Shown piece after piece: positions 22,720-30,761 of a stretch of 38,929 nt of DNA. Each line of letters opens with the position of its first letter. The first letter of the stretch is position 1. Origin of the DNA: Bacteroidales bacterium (GTDB lineage: Bacteria > Bacteroidota > Bacteroidia > Bacteroidales > ML635J-15); assembly GCA_017651185.1 (NCBI GenBank), contig JAGCDJ010000005.1, positions 1 to 38,929 on the forward strand. The letters are read 5' to 3'. The translations under genes and the position numbers were made by a program. Below the pieces are notes generated by a model, which did not search any database, was not told the DNA's origin, and saw nothing but the letters and a program-made list of their open reading frames with translations.

Positions 22720-23613
22720 TTATTTGTTCTTCCCGACTGCAGCAACCAACTCGTAAGTTTCCTTCAAGCTGTCGGGAATAATTATTTTCAAACCTCTAAT
22801 ACGTCGCAACTCCTTGTCCCTTGCCTCGTCAACCTTGTCGGTAATGGTTTTCATTGCAAGGTTAAACTCCTCAGCAGACCTATGATTGCTCATCATCACC
22901 TTAGAATTATGCTCATCCAAAGCAATTTCAATCTTGTGCTTGATGCCGTTTAACTCGGCTTGCAAGCTGCGATGCAATTCCTGCATTTCCATAAACTTAT
23001 GGTCAACCATGTCCATGTCAAGCGAAGCCGAGTATTCGGTAATTGTCATGTCGCGACCTTCGCCGCTTGTCGCAAGTCCGGTCCGAAGCGATTGTTTTGC
23101 CTGCTTGATGCTGTTGCTGAAATCGCCCGACGGATGTATCAACTTGCCAAGATTTGCACATTGCGCCTCAAGATAATAGTAACGGCAGCGTTCTGCAACC
23201 GACATTTCTGCAATTACATCATCTTCAGTGATACGCTTCATCATTTCGCCCAAAGTCGGAAGTTCCAACCCCAACTCAGCAGCATAAGTTTCAACATCAG
23301 TTATCTTTACAGCATCGACCATTGTTTGCCTTGCCTTGATTGCTTCGCGCAACCAAGCAATAAGCGCCTTCAACTTACCGACATTGGCGACCTCATCTAT
23401 GGACTTGTTGAATTCGTCCAAAGTCATTCCCTTGTGCGAAACGACTTTCCTGTCCATGCCAATGACGCTGACTTCGCTGGTTACAAAGTCAAAGAAAACA
23501 TTGTTGCTGTTTTCGTACATTTCCTTCGCCTTGTTTGCGATAAAGTTGGCGCTTGTATTTGTAAGGCCTTCAGCACCGAAAAAGGCATCGAGTTTTGATG
23601 AATAAATTGCCAT
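22720..23613 (-). CDS. protein of unknown family (297 aa), WYL-locus
   Basis: I do not recognise the family. The product is soluble, with no signal peptide or membrane segment, and looks largely helical: long amphipathic stretches such as VGKLKALIAWLREAIKARQT and the Leu/Glu-rich region from about residue 205 to 275 suggest coiled coil. The start MAIYSSKLDAFFGAEG and the segment DVIAEMSVAERCRYYYLEAQ are distinctive enough for a database search. No nuclease, ligase or ATPase motif is visible. It is the first gene of the leftward unit, divergent from the WYL regulator, and is followed by two structured RNAs and the kinase-Thg1 pair. An RNA-binding or scaffold role is a guess from context only. 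Confidence 0.8.
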   Translation of the reverse strand: MAIYSSKLDAFFGAEGLTNTSANFIANKAKEMYENSNNVFFDFVTSEVSVIGMDRKVVSHKGMTLDEFNKSIDEVANVGKLKALIAWLREAIKARQTMVDAVKITDVETYAAELGLELPTLGEMMKRITEDDVIAEMSVAERCRYYYLEAQCANLGKLIHPSGDFSNSIKQAKQSLRTGLATSGEGRDMTITEYSASLDMDMVDHKFMEMQELHRSLQAELNGIKHKIEIALDEHNSKVMMSNHRSAEEFNLAMKTITDKVDEARDKELRRIRGLKIIIPDSLKETYELVAAVGKNK

Positions 23614-23663
23614 AACTTTTCTTTTTTCTGGTTTACTAATTTGGTGTCCTTTAAAATTCGCCG

Positions 23664-23724
23664 CAAAATTACAACCCCAGTGCGCAACCTATTTGCGTAG
23701 TCGAAAAAATTTTTCATAAATTTG
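23664..23724. promoter_or_regulatory. divergent promoter region with shared palindromic operator (operator copy 2)
   Basis: Leftward: TAATTTTG (23664-23671) drives the 297-aa gene, with the palindrome TGCGCAACCTATTTGCGTAG (23681-23700) 9 bp upstream and no -33 box. Rightward: TTTG at 23692-23695, inside the palindrome, and TAAATTTG at 23717-23724, 21 bp apart, drive the WYL gene. One factor bound here would block the regulator's own promoter and could activate the leftward one, a typical autoregulated divergent arrangement. Confidence 0.75.
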
Positions 23725-23748
23725 CAAAAATTTTCATTTTTCACGATT

Positions 23749-24792
23749 ATGCCAGCAAGTAAAAACGCGTTGATACGCTACAAAACCATTGACCAGTGCC
23801 TGCAACGCCGCAACCGTCTGTGGACACTCGAAGACCTGATTGAAGCCTGCTCCGACGCCCTGTACGAATACGAAGGCAACATGAATGGAATAAGCAAACG
23901 CACCATCCAGCTCGACATCCAGAATATGCGCAGCGAAAAACTTGGCTACAACGCCCCTATCGTCGTTACCGACCACAAGTACTACTCGTATTCGGATCCG
24001 AAATTCAGCATAACCAATTCGCCTGTAACCGACTTCGACATGAAAGCAATGACCGAAGCTATTACCGTGTTGAAACAACTGAGCGGATTTTCGGAGTTCG
24101 GCGAACTGGAGGACATTGTAAACCGCCTGAACGACCATGTATCTTCATTGAAGCACAAAACCCAGCCCGTCATCTTCTTCGAGAAGAACGACCGCCTTCG
24201 CGGACTGAACTATATTAATATGTCGTACGATGCCATTGTTTCAAAACGAACCTTGACAATTATGTACAAGTCGTTCAAGTCGCCCAAAGCAAACGAACTT
24301 TGCTTTTCGCCATACGTGTTGCGCGAATATCGCAACCGCTGGTTCCTGTTCGGAAAGGCAAAAGGCGTAAACATGATTCTCAATCTGGCGCTCGACCGCA
24401 TAGAGTCGATGGAACTTGGCGACACAAATAGTTATATAGAAAATACCGAATTCGACCCCGCCGCATATTTCGACAAGATTGTCGGCGTTACGCTTTACGA
24501 CAAAACAGAAAAGAACATTGTCTTCTGGGCAAGTGCAGAGCATACTCCCTACATCGTCACAAAGCCTTTCCACAAGACGCAACGGATGATAAAGCAATAC
24601 GAAGACGGATCCGCCGACTTTGTAATAAGAGTAATCTGGAACAGGGAGCTTATCCGCGAATTTTTAGGTTTTGGCAGCGGTCTGGTCGTAAAATCTCCCC
24701 GACAACTGGTAAAAAGAATGGCGGAACAATCGGAAGGAATGTACAAGAATTATTGTGGCGGGAATAAGGAGGATGAGAATTTCGAAAAGTAA
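23749..24792 (+). CDS. WYL-domain transcriptional regulator
   Basis: A 347-aa regulator. The start MPASKNALIRYKTIDQCL is chosen because it lies 24 bp after the -7 box. The N-terminus (about 1-75) is a winged helix-turn-helix type (LEDLIEACSDAL, SKRTIQLDIQNMR). The WYL domain follows (SPYVLREYRNRWFLFGKAKG, near residues 190-215, then LALDRIESM), which usually senses nucleic acids or nucleotide ligands and often controls defence or nucleic-acid repair genes. A WCX-type extension ends it (ELIREFLGFGSGLVVKSPRQ). It is divergent from the 297-aa/RNA/kinase/Thg1 unit, and the palindrome between them is its probable operator. Confidence 0.93.
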   Translation: MPASKNALIRYKTIDQCLQRRNRLWTLEDLIEACSDALYEYEGNMNGISKRTIQLDIQNMRSEKLGYNAPIVVTDHKYYSYSDPKFSITNSPVTDFDMKAMTEAITVLKQLSGFSEFGELEDIVNRLNDHVSSLKHKTQPVIFFEKNDRLRGLNYINMSYDAIVSKRTLTIMYKSFKSPKANELCFSPYVLREYRNRWFLFGKAKGVNMILNLALDRIESMELGDTNSYIENTEFDPAAYFDKIVGVTLYDKTEKNIVFWASAEHTPYIVTKPFHKTQRMIKQYEDGSADFVIRVIWNRELIREFLGFGSGLVVKSPRQLVKRMAEQSEGMYKNYCGGNKEDENFEK

Positions 24793-24839
24793 TCATCATC
24801 AAACTTTATCGGCAAAACAAATCTTTCAAAAATATTTAC

Positions 24840-24847
24840 TACTTTTG
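24840..24847 (+). promoter_or_regulatory. -7 box of the ParE-type toxin-antitoxin pair
   Basis: TACTTTTG fits TAnnTTTG, 18 bp before the antitoxin ATG at 24866. Confidence 0.5.
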
Positions 24848-24865
24848 CAACATAAAATCATTCCG

Positions 24866-25114
24866 ATGAATAACAACCCATATAATAATGATAACCAGCA
24901 GGACGATATATTATCGGAACCTGCCGTTGCTTATGGAAATGAAGTAACCGAACACACTAAGGAAAAGCCTGCTTGGTTTGATGAGAACTTTGAGAGATTA
25001 AAGGCAGAAGCTGACGCAAAATTCGGTGATAAAGAACTCATGTCGGTTGACGAATATTTTGGCAAACTGCGTTATATTGTAGATGGGTTGTATGAAGTAC
25101 AAAGTCAGCATTAG
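24866..25114 (+). CDS. putative antitoxin of a ParE/RelE-type module
   Basis: An 82-aa acidic protein starting MNNNPYNNDNQQDDIL. Its first ~35 residues look disordered; the C-terminal part (AWFDENFERLKAEADAKFGD, MSVDEYFGKLRYIVD) is helical, as in the toxin-binding part of many type II antitoxins. No DNA-binding fold is obvious. The assignment rests mainly on size, acidity, its own promoter and the 23-bp overlap with the toxin gene. Confidence 0.65.
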   Translation: MNNNPYNNDNQQDDILSEPAVAYGNEVTEHTKEKPAWFDENFERLKAEADAKFGDKELMSVDEYFGKLRYIVDGLYEVQSQH

Positions 25115-25397
25115 CAGTTCTGCAGAAGCCGATTTGAAGAATCTCGCGTTGTTCTTGTTGCAAATGATGTCAATTGAAGGCGCGTATAAATATCTTCACG
25201 CTATGCAACTGGAAATAATGTCGCTCTCCGTTCTTGCCGACCTATATCATCCGAGCAATTTTATGGATGTTCGCGCATACAATCCCAAGACTTGTCACAT
25301 GGTTTCGCATAACAAAAAATGGGTTTACATATTCCACATCGAAAACGATTCCGTGATTATTGACCGCATACGCCCGGCGAAACTTATAGCTAAATAA
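25092..25397 (+). CDS. ParE/RelE-superfamily toxin
   Basis: A 101-aa product with the RelE/ParE plan: MKYKVSISSSAEADLKNLALFL (first strand and two helices), then RAYNPKTCHMVSHNKKWVYIFHIENDSVIIDRIRPAK, the terminal beta-sheet with basic residues. Close in pattern to ParE-like proteins, which poison DNA gyrase or cut mRNA; which activity applies here cannot be told. The start at 25092 is preferred over the ATG three codons earlier because MKYKVSIS is the family-typical opening. It overlaps the antitoxin gene by 23 bp. Confidence 0.8.
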   Translation: MKYKVSISSSAEADLKNLALFLLQMMSIEGAYKYLHAMQLEIMSLSVLADLYHPSNFMDVRAYNPKTCHMVSHNKKWVYIFHIENDSVIIDRIRPAKLIAK

Positions 25398-25420
25398 ATT
25401 CCACTGTTCTTACCAGTTCT

Positions 25421-25640
25421 TTCGGATTTGAAACCTTTAGCTCGCTGCATTAGCAGCAACCTTTAGCTCGTTGCCAATGGCAACAATCCGAAAGGCATGA
25501 ATATAAGGATTTCCAACCTTTAGCTCACTGCAACAGCAGTATCCGCATAATGACAATACCGCATTGCAAATGCTAATATTCGTACGTATCGGATTGCAAC
25601 CTTTAGCTCACAGCCTAAGCTGTAAATCCGATACAACAAC
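25421..25640 (+). repeat. array of CGGATT...AATCCG hairpin repeats
   Basis: Unit 1 (25423-25490) is double: GGATTTGAAACCTTTAGCTC with inner GCTGC/GCAGC (25444-25457), then AACCTTTAGCTC with GTTGCC/GGCAAC (25470-25484) and closing AATCCG. Unit 2 (25507-25544) has CTGC/GCAG. Unit 3 (25586-25634) has outer GTATCGGATT/AATCCGATAC and inner ACAGC/GCTGT. The AACCTTTAGCTC segment is invariant while the inner stems differ but stay complementary. The same family follows the YoeB toxin gene at 13585-13820. Confidence 0.8.
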
Positions 25641-25686
25641 ATAAATCCGACACAACAACACACAACAACACAACATCAGAATATAC

Positions 25687-25754
25687 GTGTTGGGCGTTTC
25701 ATTGTAGGGGTCGATTTGAAACCTGCCCCTACATACAACCACACGCCCAAACAC
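25687..25754. repeat. double palindrome with GATTTGAAACC core
   Basis: The outer GTGTTGGGCG/CGCCCAAACAC pair (25687-25696, 25744-25754) has one bulged base and encloses the perfect TGTAGGGG/CCCCTACA (25703-25710, 25726-25733). Its centre resembles the palindrome at 2108-2160. The remaining 25755-25916 sequence is A/T-rich with no gene seen. Confidence 0.65.
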
Positions 25755-25916
25755 ACAAACATAAAAATAATTATCCTGTAATTTTTATAGATTGTAGATT
25801 ATCAAAATTATCAACGTTAAAAAACATCCCTATCCCCTTAACACACAAAACATTTCCCTTTTTTATCCCTGTTCAAAAAAATCCTCAAAATAATATTCGA
25901 TTCCCAATAAAAAAAC

Positions 25917-25924
25917 TATATTTG
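25917..25924 (+). promoter_or_regulatory. -7 box of the pyruvate:ferredoxin oxidoreductase gene
   Basis: TATATTTG fits TAnnTTTG, 54 bp before the ATG, giving a leader of about 48 nt. No clear -33 TTTG was found at the expected distance. Confidence 0.6.
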
Positions 25925-25978
25925 CGGTCTATTAATATTAGTAACAAATTTTTATAATTTCTTAAATAACAAAAGTTT

Positions 25979-28900
25979 ATGGCAGAAAAAAAATTCATGA
26001 CATGTGATGGTAACTGCGCAGCAGCTCACGTTGCCTACATGTTTAGCGAAGTTGCCGCTATCTATCCTATCACCCCGTCGTCACCGATGGCTGAATACAT
26101 CGACGAATGGAGTGCAGGCGGCAGAAAAAACATCTTCGGTGAAACAGTAAAAGTGGTTGAAATGCAGTCGGAAGCTGGTGCTGCAGGTGCTGTTCACGGT
26201 TCGTTGCAGGCAGGTGCCCTCACAACTACCTATACCGCATCTCAGGGCTTGTTGCTTATGATCCCGAACATGTACAAGATTGCCGGCGAATTGTTGCCAG
26301 GCGTTTTCCATGTTTCGGCTCGTGCTTTGGCAGCTCAGGCTTTGTCAATCTTCGGTGACCATGCCGACGTAATGAGCGCTCGTCAGACTGGTTTCGCTTT
26401 GTTGGCTACCGGTTCGGTTCAGGAAATCATGGACTTGGCTCCAGTTGCTCACCTCGCAGCTATCGAAGGACGCGTTCCATTCCTCCACTTCTTCGACGGT
26501 TTCCGTACATCTCACGAAATCCAGAAGGTTGAAGCTGCTGACCAGGACGAACTCAAGAAGCTCGTTAACTGGACAGCTTTGAAGGAATACCGCGACCGCT
26601 CTCTCAATCCAGAGCACCCTGTAACACGCGGTACTGCTCAGAACCCCGACATCTATTTCCAGACACGCGAGGCTCAGAACAAGTACTACGATGCTCTTCC
26701 AGAAATCGTTGCTAAGTACATGAAGGAAATGAGCAAGATCACAGGTCGTGAATACGCTCCTTTCACATTCTACGGAGCAAAGGATGCTACCGACATCATC
26801 GTAGCTATGGGTTCAATCACCGATGTTATCAAGACCGTTATCGACAAGGAAAATGCAAACGGAAAGAAACTCGGTCTCATCAGCGTTCACCTGTACCGTC
26901 CATTCAGCGTTAAGTACTTGATGGATGTTATGCCTAAGAGCGTTAAGAGAATCTGCGTTCTCGACCGTACAAAAGAACCTGGAGCAAATGGCGATCCTCT
27001 ATACTTGGACGTTGTTGAAGCACTCAAGGACTGCGCTGAAAAGCCAATGATTATCGGCGGACGCTACGGTTTGTCATCAAAGGACACAACTCCGGCTCAC
27101 ATACTTTCTGTTTTCAACAACTTGGCAGCAGACAAGCCTATGAACCAGTTCACAGTTGGTATTGTTGATGATGTTACTTTCCGTTCACTCCCGATACTTC
27201 CGGAAATTTCAATACTTCCGAAGGGTACTTTCGAAGCTAAGTTCTACGGACTTGGTGCAGATGGTACAGTAGGTGCAAACAAGAACTCCATTAAGATCAT
27301 CGGTGACAACACCAATAAGTACAGCCAGGCATACTTCGACTACGACTCGAAGAAATCGGGCGGTTACACTTGCTCGCACCTTCGTTTCGGCGACCAGCCA
27401 ATACTTGCTCCGTATCTTGTAGGTACTCCTGATTTCGTAGCTGTTCACGTTCCATCATACCTCCGCAAGTACGACTGCCTGCGCGGTTTGAAGGAAAACG
27501 GAACTTTCCTCTACAACTCGCCATGGTCGGTTGAAGAAACCAAGAAGCACTTGCCAGACAATGTAAAGAAATACTTGGCTGAAAAGCACATCAACATGTA
27601 CATCATCGACGCTACTAAGATTGCTATGGAAATCGGTCTTGGCAACAGAACCAACACCATCCTCCAGAGTGCATTCTTCAAGATTTCGGGCGTTATTCCT
27701 TACGACCTCGCAGTTGAGCAAATGAAGAAATTCATCGTTAAGTCGTACGGCAAGAAGGGTGAAGATGTTGTTAACAAGAACTACGCAGCAGTTGACCGCG
27801 GTGGAGAAATCCAGAAGGTTGAAATTCCTGCTGAATGGGCTAACCTGAACTGCACAACCGAATTCAAGTTCGAACACAACGACAACGATCCTGAATTCAT
27901 CAACAAGGTTATGCGTCCAATGGTTGCACAGTGCGGTAACGACCTGCCTGTAAGCGCATTCAAGGACATTATCGATGGTACTTTCCCAGCAGGTACAACA
28001 GCATACGAAAAGCGTGGTGTTGCTACCTTGGTTCCAGAATGGATCGAAACAAATTGTATCCAGTGCAACCAGTGCTCGCTCGTATGTCCTCACGCTGCAA
28101 TCCGTCCAGTAGTTATGACCGACGAAGAGCTTAAGAACGCTCCTGCTTCAATGAAGACCGCTGACATCAAGATGCCTAAGGAACTTGCAGGAATGCATTT
28201 CCGCATGCAGGTATCGGCTATGGACTGCACAGGCTGCGGTAACTGCGCCGACGTATGTCCTGCTAAGGAAAAGGCATTGGTTATGAAACCATTCGAAAGC
28301 CAGCTTGGTGAAGTTGACAACTGGACCTACAGCCAGAAGAATGTTACTTACAAGGATAACCTCATCGATAAGTACGCAAATATTAAGAACAGCCAGTTCG
28401 CACAGCCATTGTTCGAGTTCTCGGGTGCATGTGCAGGTTGCGGTGAAACTCCGTACATCAAGACTATCACTCAGTTGTTCGGCGAAAGAATGCTTGTTGC
28501 TAACGCAACAGGTTGTTCGTCAATCTATGGTGGTTCGGCTCCTGCTACTCCATACTGCAAGAGCAACCGCAACGGCAAGGGTGTTGCATGGGCAAACAGC
28601 TTATTCGAAGACAATGCTGAATTTGGTCTCGGTATGGCAACAGCAACCCGCCAGATGCGCGACAGAGTAGAACGCATCATGCGCGAAGCTATCGCAGAAT
28701 GCAACTGCTGCAGCGCAGAACTCAAGGCTATGTTCCAGGAATGGATCGACAACCGCGAATGCGGTATCAAGACTGCTGAACTCGCAGACAAGATTGTTGC
28801 TGAATGCGAAAAGTGCGGTTGCGACTACTGCAAGCAGATTGTTGACCTCAAGGATCACCTTGTAAAGAAATCGCAGTGGATATTCGGTGGTGACGGCTGG

Positions 28901-29521
28901 GCATACGATATAGGTTTCGGCGGTCTCGACCATGTATTGGCAAGCGGCGAAGACGTTAATGTTCTTGTTCTCGATACCGAAGTTTACTCTAACACAGGTG
29001 GACAGTCATCAAAGGCTACTCCAGCAGGTGCTGTTGCTAAGTTTGCTGCATCTGGCAAGAAGGTTCGCAAGAAAGACCTTGGTATGATTGCAAAGAGCTA
29101 CGGTTATGTATATGTTGCACAGGTTGCAATGGGAGCAAGCCCGGCACAGTACTTCAAGGCAATCAAGGAAGCTGAAGCATATCACGGACCATCATTGGTA
29201 ATCTGCTACGCTCCATGTATCAACCACGGTATTAAGGTTGGTATGGGTCGTACACAGCACGAAGAAAAGCTTGCTGTTGACTGCGGTTACTGGCACTTGT
29301 GGCGCTTCAACCCTGCTGAAGAAGAAGCTGGACAGAACGGATTCCACCTTGACAGCAAGGAACCGAACTGGGCTGAATTCCAGAACTTCATCATGGGCGA
29401 AGTTCGTTACAACTCGCTTCTCAAGACCTTCCCAGAAGAAGCTAAGGAATTGTTCGCTAAGACCGAGCAGTTTGCAAAGCTGAGATACGAAGGGTACAAG
29501 AGATTGAGCGAAGAGAAATAA
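25979..29521 (+). CDS. nifJ: pyruvate:ferredoxin (flavodoxin) oxidoreductase, single-chain
   Basis: Oxidises pyruvate with CoA to acetyl-CoA and CO2 and passes electrons to ferredoxin or flavodoxin, a central step of anaerobic metabolism. The 1180-aa length is standard. In order: the pyrimidine-binding TPP domain opening with YPITPSSPMAE; domain II to about residue 400; the gamma domain; two 4Fe-4S ferredoxin clusters (CIQCNQCSLVCP near residue 690 and CTGCGNCADVCP near 750); the proximal-cluster GACAGCGETPY near residue 820; and the TPP-pyrophosphate motif GDGWAYDIGFGG with TEVYSNTGGQSS near residues 980-1015. Codon use (frequent GCT, GTT, AAG) is that of a highly expressed gene and unlike the neighbouring accessory genes. 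A terminator follows. Confidence 0.98.
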   Translation: MAEKKFMTCDGNCAAAHVAYMFSEVAAIYPITPSSPMAEYIDEWSAGGRKNIFGETVKVVEMQSEAGAAGAVHGSLQAGALTTTYTASQGLLLMIPNMYKIAGELLPGVFHVSARALAAQALSIFGDHADVMSARQTGFALLATGSVQEIMDLAPVAHLAAIEGRVPFLHFFDGFRTSHEIQKVEAADQDELKKLVNWTALKEYRDRSLNPEHPVTRGTAQNPDIYFQTREAQNKYYDALPEIVAKYMKEMSKITGREYAPFTFYGAKDATDIIVAMGSITDVIKTVIDKENANGKKLGLISVHLYRPFSVKYLMDVMPKSVKRICVLDRTKEPGANGDPLYLDVVEALKDCAEKPMIIGGRYGLSSKDTTPAHILSVFNNLAADKPMNQFTVGIVDDVTFRSLPILPEISILPKGTFEAKFYGLGADGTVGANKNSIKIIGDNTNKYSQAYFDYDSKKSGGYTCSHLRFGDQPILAPYLVGTPDFVAVHVPSYLRKYDCLRGLKENGTFLYNSPWSVEETKKHLPDNVKKYLAEKHINMYIIDATKIAMEIGLGNRTNTILQSAFFKISGVIPYDLAVEQMKKFIVKSYGKKGEDVVNKNYAAVDRGGEIQKVEIPAEWANLNCTTEFKFEHNDNDPEFINKVMRPMVAQCGNDLPVSAFKDIIDGTFPAGTTAYEKRGVATLVPEWIETNCIQCNQCSLVCPHAAIRPVVMTDEELKNAPASMKTADIKMPKELAGMHFRMQVSAMDCTGCGNCADVCPAKEKALVMKPFESQLGEVDNWTYSQKNVTYKDNLIDKYANIKNSQFAQPLFEFSGACAGCGETPYIKTITQLFGERMLVANATGCSSIYGGSAPATPYCKSNRNGKGVAWANSLFEDNAEFGLGMATATRQMRDRVERIMREAIAECNCCSAELKAMFQEWIDNRECGIKTAELADKIVAECEKCGCDYCKQIVDLKDHLVKKSQWIFGGDGWAYDIGFGGLDHVLASGEDVNVLVLDTEVYSNTGGQSSKATPAGAVAKFAASGKKVRKKDLGMIAKSYGYVYVAQVAMGASPAQYFKAIKEAEAYHGPSLVICYAPCINHGIKVGMGRTQHEEKLAVDCGYWHLWRFNPAEEEAGQNGFHLDSKEPNWAEFQNFIMGEVRYNSLLKTFPEEAKELFAKTEQFAKLRYEGYKRLSEEK

Positions 29522-29526
29522 ACCGA

Positions 29527-29592
29527 TATTGTTGAATTAACAACAATATATACAATCAAAATGGGGCATCCTTGCGGGCTGCCCCATCTTTT
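29527..29592 (+). terminator. terminator after nifJ
   Basis: ATGGGGCA (29561-29568) pairs with TGCCCCAT (29580-29587), followed by CTTTTT. Just before it TATTGTTG/CAACAATA (29527-29548) forms a second hairpin directly after the stop codon. Confidence 0.85.
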
Positions 29593-29608
29593 TCAAAAAA
29601 ATAAAACA

Positions 29609-29743
29609 ATGAAAGCGAAACCATTTATCAAGTGGGTTGGTGGGAAAAGCCAACTCATCGAACAACTGGAAGACCTCCTTCCTGCTGACTTTGATAAATG
29701 GGAGAATGTTACAAACATTGAATTCTTAAATAGCAAACTCTAA
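29609..29743 (+). pseudogene. truncated Dam-family adenine methyltransferase (N-terminal fragment)
   Basis: Only 44 codons remain. MKAKPFIKWVGGKSQLIEQL is the N-terminal SAM-binding motif (FxKWxGGK) of Dam/DpnM-type methyltransferases, which are normally near 280 aa and need a distant DPPY motif. The frame ends 12 bp before the nuclease candidate, so an internal deletion probably fused the remnant to the next gene. It cannot be an active enzyme. Confidence 0.8.
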
Positions 29744-29754
29744 AAGACACAAAT

Positions 29755-30498
29755 ATGACCCAAGCACAGGCGGTTATAGAAACAATTGACAAGTTGGGCG
29801 GCATTGCAACGCTCAACCAAATAAATCAGCATGTGTTTGAGGTTGATGATTGTGTATGGAAAACTAAGACTCCGTTTGCCAGTATTCGTAGAATTGTTCA
29901 GCAAACAAAGGGTATCTATAAGATAAAACCTGGATTGTATGCACTTGAGACTTACCGCAAGCAGTTGGAACAAGACGGAATAACTGTTCAGACGGAAAAG
30001 AATAAGAATAGCGAAGAGGTAAAGGTTTTCAACCATTCATACTACCAAGGATTGTTGCTTGAAATTGGGCGAATGCGGCATTTGGACACATTTGTTCCCA
30101 ATCAGGACAAGAACAAGATGTTTATTAAAACACCACTTGGCGAGATTCGAACTTTGCAAGCAATACCTCAATATTCATACGCTGATCTTGTGGAAAGAAG
30201 TTCTACAATTGATGTCATTTGGTTTAACGACCACCGAATGCCTCACTCCTTTTACGAAATTGAACACTCAACTGACATTCAGAACTCCCTTCTCAAGTTC
30301 AATGATTTGAAAGACTTTTCCGCCCGTATGGTAATTGTAGCTGACGAGAAGCGCCATGCTGAATTTGGCAGTAAGATGAATTACGCAGCCTTTAATGTCC
30401 TCCGAGAAAACAAACGCGTGGCATTTCTCAGTTACGAATCGTTAGACAAACAATACGAGCAAGAACTCCAGAAACAACAGATGGATTTTATTGTATAA
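29755..30498 (+). CDS. putative type II restriction endonuclease with N-terminal winged helix
   Basis: A 247-aa intact protein. Residues 1-65 (TQAQAVIETIDKLGGIATL, then FASIRRIVQQTKGIYKIKPG and LYALE) look like a HARE-type winged helix, a DNA-binding module common in modification and restriction proteins. The C-terminal part has DVIWFND and, after a short loop, SFYEIEHSTDIQNSLLKF, resembling the D...ExE/K active site of PD-(D/E)xK nucleases, then a strand ARMVIVAD. It sits between a truncated and a frameshifted methyltransferase, as the R gene of a DpnII-like locus would. I infer restriction activity; the recognition site and whether it is active are not visible. Confidence 0.65.
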   Translation: MTQAQAVIETIDKLGGIATLNQINQHVFEVDDCVWKTKTPFASIRRIVQQTKGIYKIKPGLYALETYRKQLEQDGITVQTEKNKNSEEVKVFNHSYYQGLLLEIGRMRHLDTFVPNQDKNKMFIKTPLGEIRTLQAIPQYSYADLVERSSTIDVIWFNDHRMPHSFYEIEHSTDIQNSLLKFNDLKDFSARMVIVADEKRHAEFGSKMNYAAFNVLRENKRVAFLSYESLDKQYEQELQKQQMDFIV

Positions 30499-30554
30499 CT
30501 CAAAAAAAAAATTAACAACGAAATAAATAATAAGAAATAAGAACATATAAATAA

Positions 30555-30704
30555 TACGTTTGCTATTTGCTCTATTCGCATTGGAACCTAGGAAATTTCA
30601 AAGAATGGTAAAAGGTAAGCAAATCAGGAAACGGCCGCCAATGCGGGCGTGATTTGTCCTATACCGGGCTTTCCTAGGGCCTCAATGCGAGCAATCATTG
30701 CCCG
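30555..30704 (+). ncRNA. structured leader RNA upstream of the second methyltransferase (leader 2)
   Basis: A -7 box TACGTTTG (30555-30562) predicts transcription from about 30569. Then nested stems: TCGCATTG/CAATGCGA (30576-30583, 30683-30690), CCTAGGAAA/TTTCCTAGG (30587-30595, 30670-30678), AAATCA/TGATTT, and CCGC-CAAT-GCGG. CGGGC (30665-30669) just inside the second stem can pair with GCCCG (30700-30704) beyond the first, giving a pseudoknot. Stem 1 and flanking ATTCGCATT-GAA match leader 1 (16829-17027), with the last stem pair changed from C-G to G-C. AAGCAAAT and ATTGCCCG are also shared. The rest of 30499-30554 is A-rich with no gene. Confidence 0.6.
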
Positions 30705-30739
30705 CATATATTTTGCCCTATTGGAAACCCGCAGGCACA

Positions 30740-30759
30740 TAGCAGACACAATGCTGCTA
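30740..30759 (+). promoter_or_regulatory. start-codon-proximal hairpin of the second methyltransferase
   Basis: TAGCAG (30740-30745) and CTGCTA (30754-30759) are complementary, ending 2 nt before the ATG at 30762, comparable to 17039-17066 upstream of the other methyltransferase. Confidence 0.45.
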
Positions 30760-30761
30760 CT

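Noticed and set aside
23481..23744. A shared peptide, MKN-FDYANRLR, readable at both 16200 and 23700
   Set aside because: The amino-acid match follows from the conserved promoter-operator DNA. The -7 box lies inside the frame, and the differences do not favour synonymous sites.
25421..25640. CRISPR-like array
   Set aside because: Units are of unequal length, lack unique spacers of constant size, and pair internally as hairpins; no cas genes are near.
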